Source of the DNA: [Collinsella] massiliensis | GTDB taxonomy: Bacteria > Actinomycetota > Coriobacteriia > Coriobacteriales > Coriobacteriaceae | Direction of reading: 5' to 3' | NCBI GenBank assembly: GCA_000333815.1 | Contig: CAPI01000090.1 | Span: 1-43,009 of the forward strand | Length of the DNA: 43,009 nt | Shown here: positions 32,417-41,300 of the stretch, one piece after another | Position numbering within the stretch: position 1 is the first letter of the stretch | Layout: every line of letters begins with the position of its first letter | Program-made: the position numbers and the translations under genes | The notes under the pieces: model-generated | Told to the model about the DNA's origin: nothing | The model's database searches: none | The model's input: the letters and a program-made list of their open reading frames with translations, nothing else

Positions 32417-33241
32417 ATGGATTCACCGCGCATCAAGGACAGCTATACCATCAGCGAGGTCTCGCGGCTCTTCGGCATCGGCATCGATTCGCTGCGCTAC
32501 TACGAGCGCCTCGGCATCCTCGCGCCGGCGCGGGCGGCGAACGGCTACCGCATCTACAGCCTCTCGGACATGTACAAGCTCGCCTGCATCAAGGAGCTCA
32601 GGAACCTCGGGCTCGGCATGGATGCGATCGGCGCATACCTCGACCGGCAGGACCTCGAGAGCACCGAGCGCCTGATCGCCGACGAGACGCGCCTCATCGA
32701 GCAGCAGATCGCGAGCCTTACGGAGCGCAAGGCGGCGCTTGCCGAGCGGCAGGCGCGCCTCGATGCCGCCCGCGACGCCGTGACCGGCGAGGTCACCGTC
32801 GAACACATGCCGCTCCGCCGTTGCGTGCAGCTCTCCGGCCGGCTCGAGCGCGACGAGGAGATGGACCTCTTCATCTCGCGCCTCCATCGCCGCTACGACG
32901 AGCAGCTGCCCCTGCTGGGCACAATGACGGTCGGCGCGTTCTTCGACCGCGACGCGCTTGCCGCCGGCCGCGCGGACGTGTTCGGATCCGTGTTCTTCGT
33001 CATCGACGACGCTCAAGTGCCCTGCGACTTCGAGCTGCCCGCCGGGCGCTACCTCACCTACCGCTATCGCGGCCCCTATGCGCAGGATGCCGTGGCGTTG
33101 CAGCGGCTCGCGGAAGCGCGCGGCACGGACGGCCTCTGCGCGGACGCCTCCCCCTTCGAGATCTACGAGATCGACAACCGCGACACCGTGCGCGAGGACG
33201 AGTTCCTCACGCGCGTCGAAATTCTTCAAGCAGCCGAATAG
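32417..33241 (+). CDS. MerR family transcriptional regulator with GyrI-like effector domain
   Basis: A 274-residue regulator. The N-terminal MerR winged helix is YTISEVSRLFGIGIDSLRYY followed by GYRIYSLSDMYKL, and a coiled-coil dimerisation helix covers about residues 75-115. The C-terminal ~150 residues (PLRRCVQLSGRLERDEEM to the end) resemble the GyrI-like/BmrR effector-binding fold that senses small hydrophobic or cationic ligands. It probably binds the dyad at 32372-32392, activating yitT and repressing or tuning itself. ATG 32417 has GGAGG 5 nt upstream. It is convergent with the lipoprotein gene, 27 nt away. Confidence 0.92.
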   Translation: MDSPRIKDSYTISEVSRLFGIGIDSLRYYERLGILAPARAANGYRIYSLSDMYKLACIKELRNLGLGMDAIGAYLDRQDLESTERLIADETRLIEQQIASLTERKAALAERQARLDAARDAVTGEVTVEHMPLRRCVQLSGRLERDEEMDLFISRLHRRYDEQLPLLGTMTVGAFFDRDALAAGRADVFGSVFFVIDDAQVPCDFELPAGRYLTYRYRGPYAQDAVALQRLAEARGTDGLCADASPFEIYEIDNRDTVREDEFLTRVEILQAAE

Positions 33242-33268
33242 CCCGCAGAACGGCGCACACGATACGCA

Positions 33269-33835
33269 CTAGGATGCGTCCAGTCCTTCGAGGGCGACGG
33301 TGAGCGCCGACTGCGCCCGGACGAGTCGCTCGGTATCCCAGGAGACGTTCTCCCAGGGGTCGTCGCTGTCGAGATCGATGGGTATCCAGACCCACTGGTC
33401 GACGTGCTCCACTCCCGGCGCGTTGGTGAGAAACGCGCGCAGCCCCCACTGGTAGGAATCATCCGGCGGCGAGTCCATCACCACGACCCACCACGTCTCC
33501 CCGTCTTGCATCCCCTCGCCGACCTCGACCTGCACGGCACGGGTCGGAGTGCCGAAGTAGATGTCCATCTCCTCGAGCAAGCCGTCATCCAAGGGCTCGC
33601 AGGACATGGACTGCATGATTGACGCATCGGGAGCAATGGGCGCAGATTGGCTGGATTGCTCGGAACTCACGCGCTCGGCCACATCGTCTGCCGCTTGCAT
33701 CGCGGTCGAACCGAACGCGTCGGCGATGATGAACGAAGACATCTTGGGGAAGGAATGCACCACGCCATGCGACGCGGGCGCCGACGAGCAGCCTGCAAGG
33801 GCGAGCATCAAGAACAGAACGACGAGACCCTTCAC
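33269..33835 (-). CDS. Predicted lipoprotein of unknown function
   Basis: A 188-residue exported lipoprotein. The short signal peptide MKGLVVLFLMLALAGC has a lipobox LAGC with the modified Cys at residue 16. The mature part is acidic and Trp-rich in its second half (GETWWVVVMDS, DQWVWIPIDLDSDDPWEN); I do not recognise a family. GTG 33835 is preferred because GGGAGGG stands 6 nt upstream and this start gives a clean signal peptide, unlike the longer frame to 33901. It would be processed by LspA. It lies downstream of ffh but is separated from it by a perfect 14-bp hairpin, so it is probably independent. Confidence 0.8.
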   Translation of the reverse strand: MKGLVVLFLMLALAGCSSAPASHGVVHSFPKMSSFIIADAFGSTAMQAADDVAERVSSEQSSQSAPIAPDASIMQSMSCEPLDDGLLEEMDIYFGTPTRAVQVEVGEGMQDGETWWVVVMDSPPDDSYQWGLRAFLTNAPGVEHVDQWVWIPIDLDSDDPWENVSWDTERLVRAQSALTVALEGLDAS

Positions 33836-33857
33836 CGCAATCCCTCCCTCAAGAACA

Positions 33858-33893
33858 CATGGGAGATGCACCCAGCATAGTGCATCTCCCATG
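33858..33893. terminator. 14-bp perfect hairpin between ffh and the lipoprotein gene
   Basis: CATGGGAGATGCAC (33858-33871) and GTGCATCTCCCATG (33880-33893) are perfectly complementary around an 8-nt loop. It probably terminates ffh, although it lies in what could also be the leader of the lipoprotein gene. Confidence 0.65.
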
Positions 33894-33932
33894 CGCGTCA
33901 TATAGCAAATAGCTACCGAGAGGAAGGAACCC

Positions 33933-35420
33933 CTAGAACTTCTTGCCCTTCATCTGCTGCTCCATGGCGCGGAGCATGTCCATGTCCGCGTTCCCGGAGC
34001 CGCCGCCCATGCCGGCGAAGTGGCTGCCGCCACCGAAGCCGGGCATGGCGCCCATCCCGGGCATGCCGGGCATGCGCATCTTCTTGCCCTTCTTCCCCTT
34101 CTTGCCCTTCTTGCCGCCCTGGGCCTGCTGCGTCATCGCGCGCATCTTGCCCATCATCTTGTTCATCTCGCCCCACTGCTTCATGAGGTTGTTCACATCG
34201 GTGGGGGTGGTGCCGGAACCGCGCGCGATGCGGGCGCGGCGCTGGCCGTTGATGATCGAGGGCTTCAGGCGCTCCTTGGCGGTCATGGACTGGATCATGG
34301 CCTCGATCTTGTCGAGCATCGACTCGTCGAAGTTGCCGCCCATCTGGTTGAGCATGCGCTGGCCGCCGGGCAGCATGCCGATGAGCGACTTCATGCCGCC
34401 CATCTTCTTGAGCATGCGCATCTGGTCGAGGAGGTCGTTCATGGTGAGGCCGTCGCGCAGCATGCGCTCGGCGTCCTCGAGCTTCTGGGCGTCCGCGACC
34501 TCCTGCGCCTTCTCGATGATGCCCACCACGTCGCCCATGCCGAGGATGCGCTTGGCCATGCGGTCGGGGCTGAAGACCTCGAGCGAGTCGGGCTTCTCGC
34601 CCATCGACACGAACTTGATGGGCTTGCCGGTCACGGCGCGGACGGAGAGCGCGCCGCCGCCGCGGGCGTCGCCGTCGAGCTTGGAGATGATGACGCCGTC
34701 GAAATCCGTGCGCTCAGCAAAGGTCGAGACGACGTTCACGATATCCTGGCCGGTCATGGCATCGACGACCATGAGCACCTGGTCGGGTTTCACGGCGCGC
34801 TTGATGTCGACGGCCTCTTGCATCATCTGCTCGTCGATCTGCAGACGGCCGGCGGTGTCAACGATCACCACGTCGCGCATATGGTCGACCGCCTCGCGGA
34901 TGGCTCCCTGGGCGATCTCGACCGGGTGCTGGCCATCGCCGCGGAACACCGGCACGCCGATCTCGCCACCGAGCGTGGCGAGCTGATCGGCTGCGGCGGG
35001 ACGGTAGACGTCGCACGCCGCGAGGAGCGGGCTCTTACCCTGCTTCTTGAGCAGGTAGGCAAGCTTCACCGCCGCAGTGGTCTTACCAGAGCCCTGCAGA
35101 CCCACGAGCATGATGACGTTGGGAATGCGGCTCGAGAGCACGAGCTTGCTCTCCGTGGAACCGAGAAGCTCGATGAGCTGGTCGAGCACGATGCGCACGA
35201 CGTTTTGCGCCGGTGTGAGCGACTCGAGCACCTCAGCGGTGAGGCAGCGCTCCTTCGTGGCGGCGACGAAATCCTTCACGACCTTGAAGTTCACGTCCGC
35301 CTCGAGCAGCGCCATACGGATGTCGCGCATCGCGCTCGTGATATCGGCCTCGGTGAGCTTGCCCTTGCCGCGCAGGCGGTCGAAGGTGTCGTTCAGGCGG
35401 TCGGAGAGGTTGTTGAACAT
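33933..35420 (-). CDS. ffh: Signal recognition particle protein Ffh
   Basis: A 495-residue SRP54-type GTPase that binds signal sequences with SRP RNA and delivers ribosomes to FtsY. The N domain is at about residues 1-90. The G domain follows with GLQGSGKTT (107-115), DVYRPAAADQL, DTAGR (188-192) and SKLDGDARGGG. The Met-rich M domain (KMGGMKSLIGMLPGG, GSGTTPTDVN) is complete. After it comes an unusual basic KKGKKGKKGKK block and a Gly/Met-rich tail (about 450-495). ATG 35420 has AGGAG upstream. It is separated from ftsY by an inserted esterase gene. Confidence 0.97.
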   Translation of the reverse strand: MFNNLSDRLNDTFDRLRGKGKLTEADITSAMRDIRMALLEADVNFKVVKDFVAATKERCLTAEVLESLTPAQNVVRIVLDQLIELLGSTESKLVLSSRIPNVIMLVGLQGSGKTTAAVKLAYLLKKQGKSPLLAACDVYRPAAADQLATLGGEIGVPVFRGDGQHPVEIAQGAIREAVDHMRDVVIVDTAGRLQIDEQMMQEAVDIKRAVKPDQVLMVVDAMTGQDIVNVVSTFAERTDFDGVIISKLDGDARGGGALSVRAVTGKPIKFVSMGEKPDSLEVFSPDRMAKRILGMGDVVGIIEKAQEVADAQKLEDAERMLRDGLTMNDLLDQMRMLKKMGGMKSLIGMLPGGQRMLNQMGGNFDESMLDKIEAMIQSMTAKERLKPSIINGQRRARIARGSGTTPTDVNNLMKQWGEMNKMMGKMRAMTQQAQGGKKGKKGKKGKKMRMPGMPGMGAMPGFGGGSHFAGMGGGSGNADMDMLRAMEQQMKGKKF

Positions 35421-35450
35421 GAGGGCTCCTATCGTATGACACCCGACGTC

Positions 35451-35532
35451 CCGGCGTCCTGAACCGTCCCCTGCTCAAACAGTCCTCGCGCTGCGCGCTG
35501 CGGAACTCGCGATGGATGGTTCAGGACGCCGG
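35451..35532. repeat. Inverted repeat in the ffh leader, with GGGGACGG-type motif
   Basis: Perfect 15-bp arms CCGGCGTCCTGAACC (35451-35465) and its complement (35518-35532) enclose 52 bases that can fold further. The minus strand contains GGGGACGGTTC across the inner edge of one arm (35461-35471), the same core as in the repeats at 35604, 37330 and 42952. Confidence 0.7.
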
Positions 35533-35598
35533 TCCGCGACGGGAGATACGTACTCGCGGCGAATATGCAGATGCTAGTATTGTACCGCAGGGATGCTT

Positions 35599-35649
35599 CA
35601 AAAGGGGACGGGTACATAACGTTGCCTTTTGCGGTGTTTGGGGACAGGC
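35599..35649. repeat. Small REP-like repeat
   Basis: CAAAAGG (35599-35605) and CCTTTTG (35625-35631) form a short stem. GGGGACGGGTA starts at 35604 and GGGGACAGGC at 35640. It lies between the ffh leader repeat and the AT-rich leader of the esterase gene. Confidence 0.45.
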
Positions 35650-35887
35650 TTCGGCATAGGAGCCATTAGTGGTTTCATTTTAGATTGGATTGGATAAGGG
35701 TTTTTATGGAGTAAAGATCGAAACTTTTACTGGGATAATGCTCATTCTGCCGTCTACCAACCTATAGCATCCGTTCACCGGTATTAATTTCAGCATAAGA
35801 CATATAGCTCTAACTGGTATTAAGATTCAAGACAACGTATGCATACGAAACTAATTCAAGGAGGTCTTCAGACTCAAGGAGGCACAT
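35650..35887 (+). other. AT-rich leader of the esterase gene with repeated sites
   Basis: This region is markedly AT-richer than its surroundings. It contains two direct copies of GGTATTAA (35780-35787 and 35816-35823, 36 nt apart), which could be activator sites. Two ribosome-binding-like TCAAGGAGG copies follow 19 nt apart (35857 and 35876), and only the second is correctly placed for the ATG at 35888. GATAAT near 35737 and TATAGC near 35803 are possible -10 elements without clear -35 partners. Confidence 0.45.
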
Positions 35888-37252
35888 ATGCCCTCAATCA
35901 CACGCAGGTCGTTTATTGCAACGGGAACGGCGGGTATGGCTATGGCGCTCGCAGGTTGCTCGTCTGGCGCTGCGACAGGTTCGCAGGAGACTCCCTCAAG
36001 TAATGTAGCGGCAACTCAAATGATCGTTGTCGAAGGCTTTGATTGGGGCCCGAACGTTACAAAAACGGTGATCGACTTTGGCAGCGAAATCGATCCCGAG
36101 ACTGTGGGTGCCGCAGCATTCACCGTCTCCGATCGTCGACAAGACTATGTCGACGACCCCGATGCTGAGGACGGCGTAGGGGTGGTTGAGCACGAACGCA
36201 CGGTAACCGATGCCTATCCCAGCGACGAAAAGGGCAATAAGGTCGAAGAGGCATCTCGCTACATCACGCTGGATATGACGGTTGGACCTTCCGATGGCAA
36301 TTGCCAGATCTGGCTCGACTCGAAGAGCATGAACTTCTGGAGCGACCCCTATGAGCTCAACATCGCGCTCAGCGAGGATGCCGGTCTCGCATTTGCGGAC
36401 GGAACGCCCGTAGAGACGCTCGAAGTTTCCACCGAAGGACTCATCGATTCCATGTACTGCCCCGTCATGGACCAGTATTCAAGCGAATCCTTCGAAGCAA
36501 GCGACGGTACCGCGCTTACCTACGCCTCCTTCGAGCCGGAAGCGGACGATCAAAAGCATCCTCTCGTCGTCTGGCTCCACGGTGCAGGCGGCGGTGGCAC
36601 CGATGTGAGAATGGCGGTCTATGACACCAAGTGCACGTCGCTTGTTCAAGACGATTTCCAAGGCACCATGAATGGCGCGTACATCCTCATTCCGCAATGC
36701 GACGGCTTCTGGCTCCAATATGACGGCATGGGAGACGCTGATGTCCTCGACAATCCCGGTACGGATTCGATCTGGAAGCCCGCCGTCTTGGAGCTCATCG
36801 ATTCCTATGTCGAAGAGCGCCCCGACATCGACCCCGGTCGCATCCTGGTAGGCGGTTGCTCGAACGGTGGCTACCTCACGCTCGACCTCGTTTTCGAGCG
36901 CCCGGACTATTTCGCCGCCGCCTTCCCCATCAGCGAGGCGTACAAGGATTCCGGTATTACCGACGAAATGATCGAGTCGGTCAAGGACATCCCGATGTGG
37001 TTCGTCTACACGCATGCAGACATCGTGGTCGACCCCACCATCTACGAAGATCCTACGATCGAGCGCCTCGAGGCAGCAGGAGCTACCGATCTGCACGTCT
37101 CGGCATACGACGACGCAACGATTCTCAATGGTGAATTCGCGGGATATACCTTTGAGCAGGGCCACGAGGCATGGATTTACTTCTTCAACGGCGAATGCAC
37201 CGATGAAAACGGTCTCGACATGTGGGACTGGCTTGCGAGCGCTGCAAAGTAA
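35888..37252 (+). CDS. Tat-exported lipoprotein alpha/beta hydrolase (esterase/PHB-depolymerase-like)
   Basis: A 454-residue exported enzyme. The signal ITRRSFIATGTAGMAMALAG carries both a twin-arginine motif and a lipobox (LAGC, C24). An Ig-like or accessory region (about 45-200) precedes an alpha/beta hydrolase domain: oxyanion loop VWLHGAGGGGTD, nucleophile S325 in GGCSNGGYL, probable acid D378 or D382 in THADIVVD, and H426 in EQGHEAW. It probably cleaves esters of dietary or host compounds at the cell surface; the substrate is unknown. ATG 35888 has AAGGAGG 6 nt upstream. Its strand, AT-rich leader and flanking repeats mark it as an insertion between ftsY and ffh. Confidence 0.85.
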   Translation: MPSITRRSFIATGTAGMAMALAGCSSGAATGSQETPSSNVAATQMIVVEGFDWGPNVTKTVIDFGSEIDPETVGAAAFTVSDRRQDYVDDPDAEDGVGVVEHERTVTDAYPSDEKGNKVEEASRYITLDMTVGPSDGNCQIWLDSKSMNFWSDPYELNIALSEDAGLAFADGTPVETLEVSTEGLIDSMYCPVMDQYSSESFEASDGTALTYASFEPEADDQKHPLVVWLHGAGGGGTDVRMAVYDTKCTSLVQDDFQGTMNGAYILIPQCDGFWLQYDGMGDADVLDNPGTDSIWKPAVLELIDSYVEERPDIDPGRILVGGCSNGGYLTLDLVFERPDYFAAAFPISEAYKDSGITDEMIESVKDIPMWFVYTHADIVVDPTIYEDPTIERLEAAGATDLHVSAYDDATILNGEFAGYTFEQGHEAWIYFFNGECTDENGLDMWDWLASAAK

Positions 37253-37279
37253 CGCCTCATAATCCACCGGACGCAATGA

Positions 37280-37316
37280 AGTGCGGGGTGCACGCATCAC
37301 ACGTGCACCCCGCACT
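37280..37316. terminator. 15-bp perfect terminator hairpin after the esterase gene
   Basis: AGTGCGGGGTGCACG (37280-37294) and CGTGCACCCCGCACT (37302-37316) are perfectly complementary around a 7-nt loop, 28 nt past the esterase stop. Confidence 0.75.
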
Positions 37317-37318
37317 CA

Positions 37319-37412
37319 CGCCAGCCATCGGGGACGGGGGTTATTGGCTGGCGGCTTTGTCGGCTCGCCGGTTGGTTCGCCAGCCAATAACCCCCGTCCC
37401 CGATGGCTGGCG
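37319..37412. repeat. 94-bp element with perfect 35-bp inverted repeats
   Basis: Arms 37319-37353 and 37378-37412 are exact reverse complements over 35 bp around a 24-nt loop. Each arm starts CGCCAGCC and ends GGCTGGCG, giving it short inverted ends, and contains GGGGACGGGGG. It lies 2 nt from the esterase terminator and 12 nt from the ftsY stop. It is probably a mobile or REP-like palindrome that also blocks convergent transcription. Confidence 0.88.
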
Positions 37413-37424
37413 AAGACGCACCGC

Positions 37425-38336
37425 TTACGCTCCTACGAGGGCGCGGCAGAAGTCGTGGGCATCGAACTCTTGCAGGTCCTCGATACGCTCCCCTACGCCC
37501 ACACGGTAGATGGGAAGGCCGAGCTTAGAGGACACGGCGAGCGCGATGCCGCCCTTGGCGGTGCCGTCGAGCTTCGTCAAGATGATGCCGTCGAGGCCGA
37601 GTGCCTCGTTGAACTCAAGTGCCTGGTTGAGGCCGTTTTGTCCGGTACCGGCATCGATTACCAGCACGACACGTACGGGCATGGGGCCGGCAGCGCACTT
37701 CTCCGCGCGCTTGCGCGTGACATTCACGACCTTTGCAAGCTCGCGCATAAGGTCGCTCGAGGTGTGCAGGCGCCCCGCCGTATCGATGAGCACGAGGTCG
37801 GCGTTCTGCTTGTCGGCCTCATCGAGCACGTCATAGCACACGCTCGCGGGGTCGGAGCCGCGGTCGCGCTTCACCACGGGCACCCCCGCACGCTGGCCCC
37901 ACACATCGAGCTGTTCGATAGCGGCAGCGCGGAACGTGTCGGCCGAACCGATCACCACACGCTTGCCCGCCTCGTGCGCGGCGCTCGCGATCTTTCCCAC
38001 GGTCGTCGTCTTGCCGGCGCCGTTGATCCCAACGAAGAGCACGCATGAGGGAGTCTCGCGAAACGGATCGACCTCGATGGACGTGAAGCGCTGCTCGAGT
38101 TTATCGGCGAGCGCCTCACGGAGCTGGTCGGCGGTCTTCAGGTTCTTGCGCGCGGCAAGGTCGCGCAGATCGTCCGAGACGTCCATGGCGATCTCGGCAC
38201 CCATGTCGCCCATGACGAGCGTATCCTCGAGCTCTTCCCAGAAATCTTCGGTGACCTCGCCGCCGAAGTAGAAGAGCTCGTTGATGGCCTCGCGGCTGCG
38301 CTCGAGCCCGCGCGCGAGCGCGTCAAACAATCCCAT
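37425..38336 (-). CDS. ftsY: Signal recognition particle receptor FtsY
   Basis: A 303-residue SRP receptor GTPase that docks Ffh-ribosome complexes at the membrane. The N domain (LFDALARGLERSREAINELF, EDFWEELEDTLVMGDMG) is followed by the G domain: GINGAGKTT (103-111), DTFRAAAIEQLD, DTAGRLHTSSDLM, TKLDGTAKGG and GVGERIEDLQEFD. It lacks the long acidic A domain of E. coli FtsY, as is usual for short forms. The ATG overlaps the smc stop (TAATG), so it is translationally coupled to smc. Confidence 0.97.
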   Translation of the reverse strand: MGLFDALARGLERSREAINELFYFGGEVTEDFWEELEDTLVMGDMGAEIAMDVSDDLRDLAARKNLKTADQLREALADKLEQRFTSIEVDPFRETPSCVLFVGINGAGKTTTVGKIASAAHEAGKRVVIGSADTFRAAAIEQLDVWGQRAGVPVVKRDRGSDPASVCYDVLDEADKQNADLVLIDTAGRLHTSSDLMRELAKVVNVTRKRAEKCAAGPMPVRVVLVIDAGTGQNGLNQALEFNEALGLDGIILTKLDGTAKGGIALAVSSKLGLPIYRVGVGERIEDLQEFDAHDFCRALVGA

Positions 38337-41300
38337 TATGCATCCACGACCTTTCCTGTTGCGCGGTCGAGCTTCTGGCTCACCACACGGCTCACGCCGT
38401 CTGCCTGCATCGATACACCGTAGAGCACGTCAGCGTCCTCCATGGTGCGCCGCTGGTGCGACACCACCAAAAGCTGCGTGGAGCGGCGCAGCACATCGAT
38501 GGCGTCGAGCAGCTTGGAGAGATTCGAATCGTCGAGAGCGGCCTCGACCTCGTCGAGCACATAGAACGGCACCGTACGCGTGCGGTACACGGCGAAGAGC
38601 AGCGCGAGCGCCGTGAGGCTCTTCTCGCCACCGCTCATAAGCGTCATCTTCGTGATGCGCTTGCCGCGGGGCTGAGCCACCACCTCGATGCCGGTCTCGC
38701 TCGGATGTTCGGGGTCGGTCATCTCGAGATGCGCCTGACCTCCCGGGAAGAGCATGGCGAAGACCTCGCGGAAGTTCTCGTCGACCTTCTCGAAGGTGGT
38801 AAGGAAGGCGGTGCGCATCTTGCGATCGATCGCAGCGCTGATCTTCGTGAGCGACTTGCGCGCCGCCTCGAGATCGGCGAGCTGGGCGGCGATGTAGTCC
38901 GCGCGCTCGCGCAGGCGCTCATATTCCTCCATAGCGACCTGGTTCACCGGACCTAAGTTGTTGATCTGGCGCACGAGGTCTTGCAGCTCGCGCATGCACG
39001 CATCGCGATCTTCGGGCTCCGGCAGCATGAGCGCTTCTTCGAGCACCGTCGTGCCGTCGGCCGTGATGGCCTGAATCGCGCTTTCCACCTGCACCTCGAG
39101 CTTGCCGCGTTCAACCTGCACGGAACTCTGGGCAGACATCGCTTCGTCGACCTCCGCCTTCGCAGCGGCAACCTCGGTCTTGGCGTCCTCGATGGTCTTC
39201 TTGAGCGAAGCGGAATCGGCCTCCTCAAGCGATGCCTGGTCGCGCAAGCGCGCCGCCCACTCCGTCGCGCGCTCGGATAGCGCGGTGTAACGATCGTGTA
39301 GCGGGTCAACGCGTAGACGCAGCACCTCGAGCGAACGAGCCGCCTGCGTCGTGGCACGGATACGGCGATCGAGTCCCTCGAGGCGCCGCTCGAGTTCGGG
39401 CACGCGACCCTCGAGCGAGCGGACGCGCTCCGAAGCCTGGGCACGGCGGACGCGGGCGTCGCCAAGCTTGGTGGCAGCTTCCGCATCCTCGCGACGCAGA
39501 CGATCGAGCTCATCGGTTGCTTCAGCGATTTCCTGGGCGAGCTCACCGGCCTTCGCCCGTGCCTCATCGCGGGCGCGCTCGAGCTCCTCGGCGCGCGGGG
39601 CGGCGGCGCGTGCCTGCTCGGCAACCTCCGCACGTCGCCGCTCGAGCTTCGAATACTCGGCCTGCGTGCTCACGAGCGACTGCTCGAGTCTGCCCGTCTC
39701 CTCACGAGCGGAACGAAGCTCACCCTCGAGCTGGGCGATCTCGCCTGCAGCATCGCGCTCCGCAGCTCGTGCCACATCGAGCGCACGCTGGCCTTCCACC
39801 ACGCGCGCCGAAGCCTCATCGAAAACCGTGGAAAGATCGGGCTCGATATCATCGAGCTCGCGGATGCGGCGCTTGCGCTCAAGGATGCCCGCAGACGAAT
39901 CCGCCTGCTTGCCCAGGCGAACGACGCCGCTCGCACCCACGCGCGCCCCATCCCGGCTCACGTAGACGACGCCGGGGACAACGGGGGCAGCGAGCGCTTC
40001 CACGAGCGAATCGACGAGATAGACATGGCCGAGAAGCGACGAAACAGCCTCAAAATAACCCTCGCGTACGCGAATGAGGTCCAAAAGGCGGCTTCCGGCG
40101 GCGTCGGGAACGGCATATGCACCGGCGCTATCCCGCGCGATGAGCGTGGCGGTACCCGAAACGTCCTCCTGGCACAGGCCTGCCTCCCCTGCCGCACGCA
40201 TGCGCTCGCGGTTGTCGAACACGAGCGCCTCGACATCGCTTGCAAGCAGCTGCTCGACAAGTTCTTCAAGCTCTGCAGGCACCTCGATCACATCGCCGAG
40301 ACGCGCTTGCACGTCGAGCCGGTCATCGCGTGCGAGCGCGGCGGCGAGCGCCGAGGACTCCCCCATGCGCTCGTCGAGGCGCTTCAAGCTCGCGAGCTCG
40401 GAGCGCACCTCGGAAAGGCGGCCGCGCGCCTCGGTTTCCTTCGCACGGAGCTCCTCGAGCGCGCGCTCGGCGCTGCCGCTCGTCTCACGAGCCTCGTCGA
40501 GATCAGCCCGCGCGGAAGCGAGCAGCTCCTCGAGCTCCTCGATACGGCGTCGGCGCGCCTCAAGCGAAGCCCTCACGTTATCCGCGCCCTCCTGGATCTG
40601 CTCCAGGCGCGAGGCGAACATGGAATCTTCCAGTTCAGCATTGGAAAGCGCCTCGCGCGCGCGGGCGAGTCCGAGCGTGGCATCGTCTGCGGCGCGCTGC
40701 GCCTGGCGCTGTTCGCGCGTCGAGGTGGCGATGCGTTCGTCGAGCTCCAAGCGGCGCTCATGGGACGCCCGCGCGGCGGGCTCGAGCTGCGCCACGTCGT
40801 CTTCAGCCACAGCAAGCGCAGCCCGAACCTCGTCGAGCGCGGCACGCGCCTGCTCGAGATCCTCGCTCACACGGCGGCGCTGGTGCTCAGAGCCAGAAAG
40901 GGTGCCGCGCATCTCGGAGAGACGGCTCACCATGTTGTGACCCTTCTCCTCCAAAAGGCGCATGTCGGAGCCCAGGCGACCGATGATGTCCTGCATTCGC
41001 CGGCGCTGCTCACCGAGGTCGCCCACAAAGAGGCCTTTCTCCTCAAGCAGCACCTGGAGCTTCTCGAGCTCCCGCTCCTTCTCCGCTAAACGAAAGCGCG
41101 CGAGCTCGAGGGCAGCATCGCACTCCTTGGCGCGGTGCTCGCAGCCCTCCCATTCGCCACGCAGGCGCCTAAGCTCGTCCACCGCAAGGATGCGGGTGAG
41201 CTCGTTGGCGCGCTCGGTGAGGTCGCGGTGACGCCGGGCACGATCCACTTGGCGCTCGAGCGGACGAAGCTGGCGCGTGATCTCGCGACTGATGTCACGG

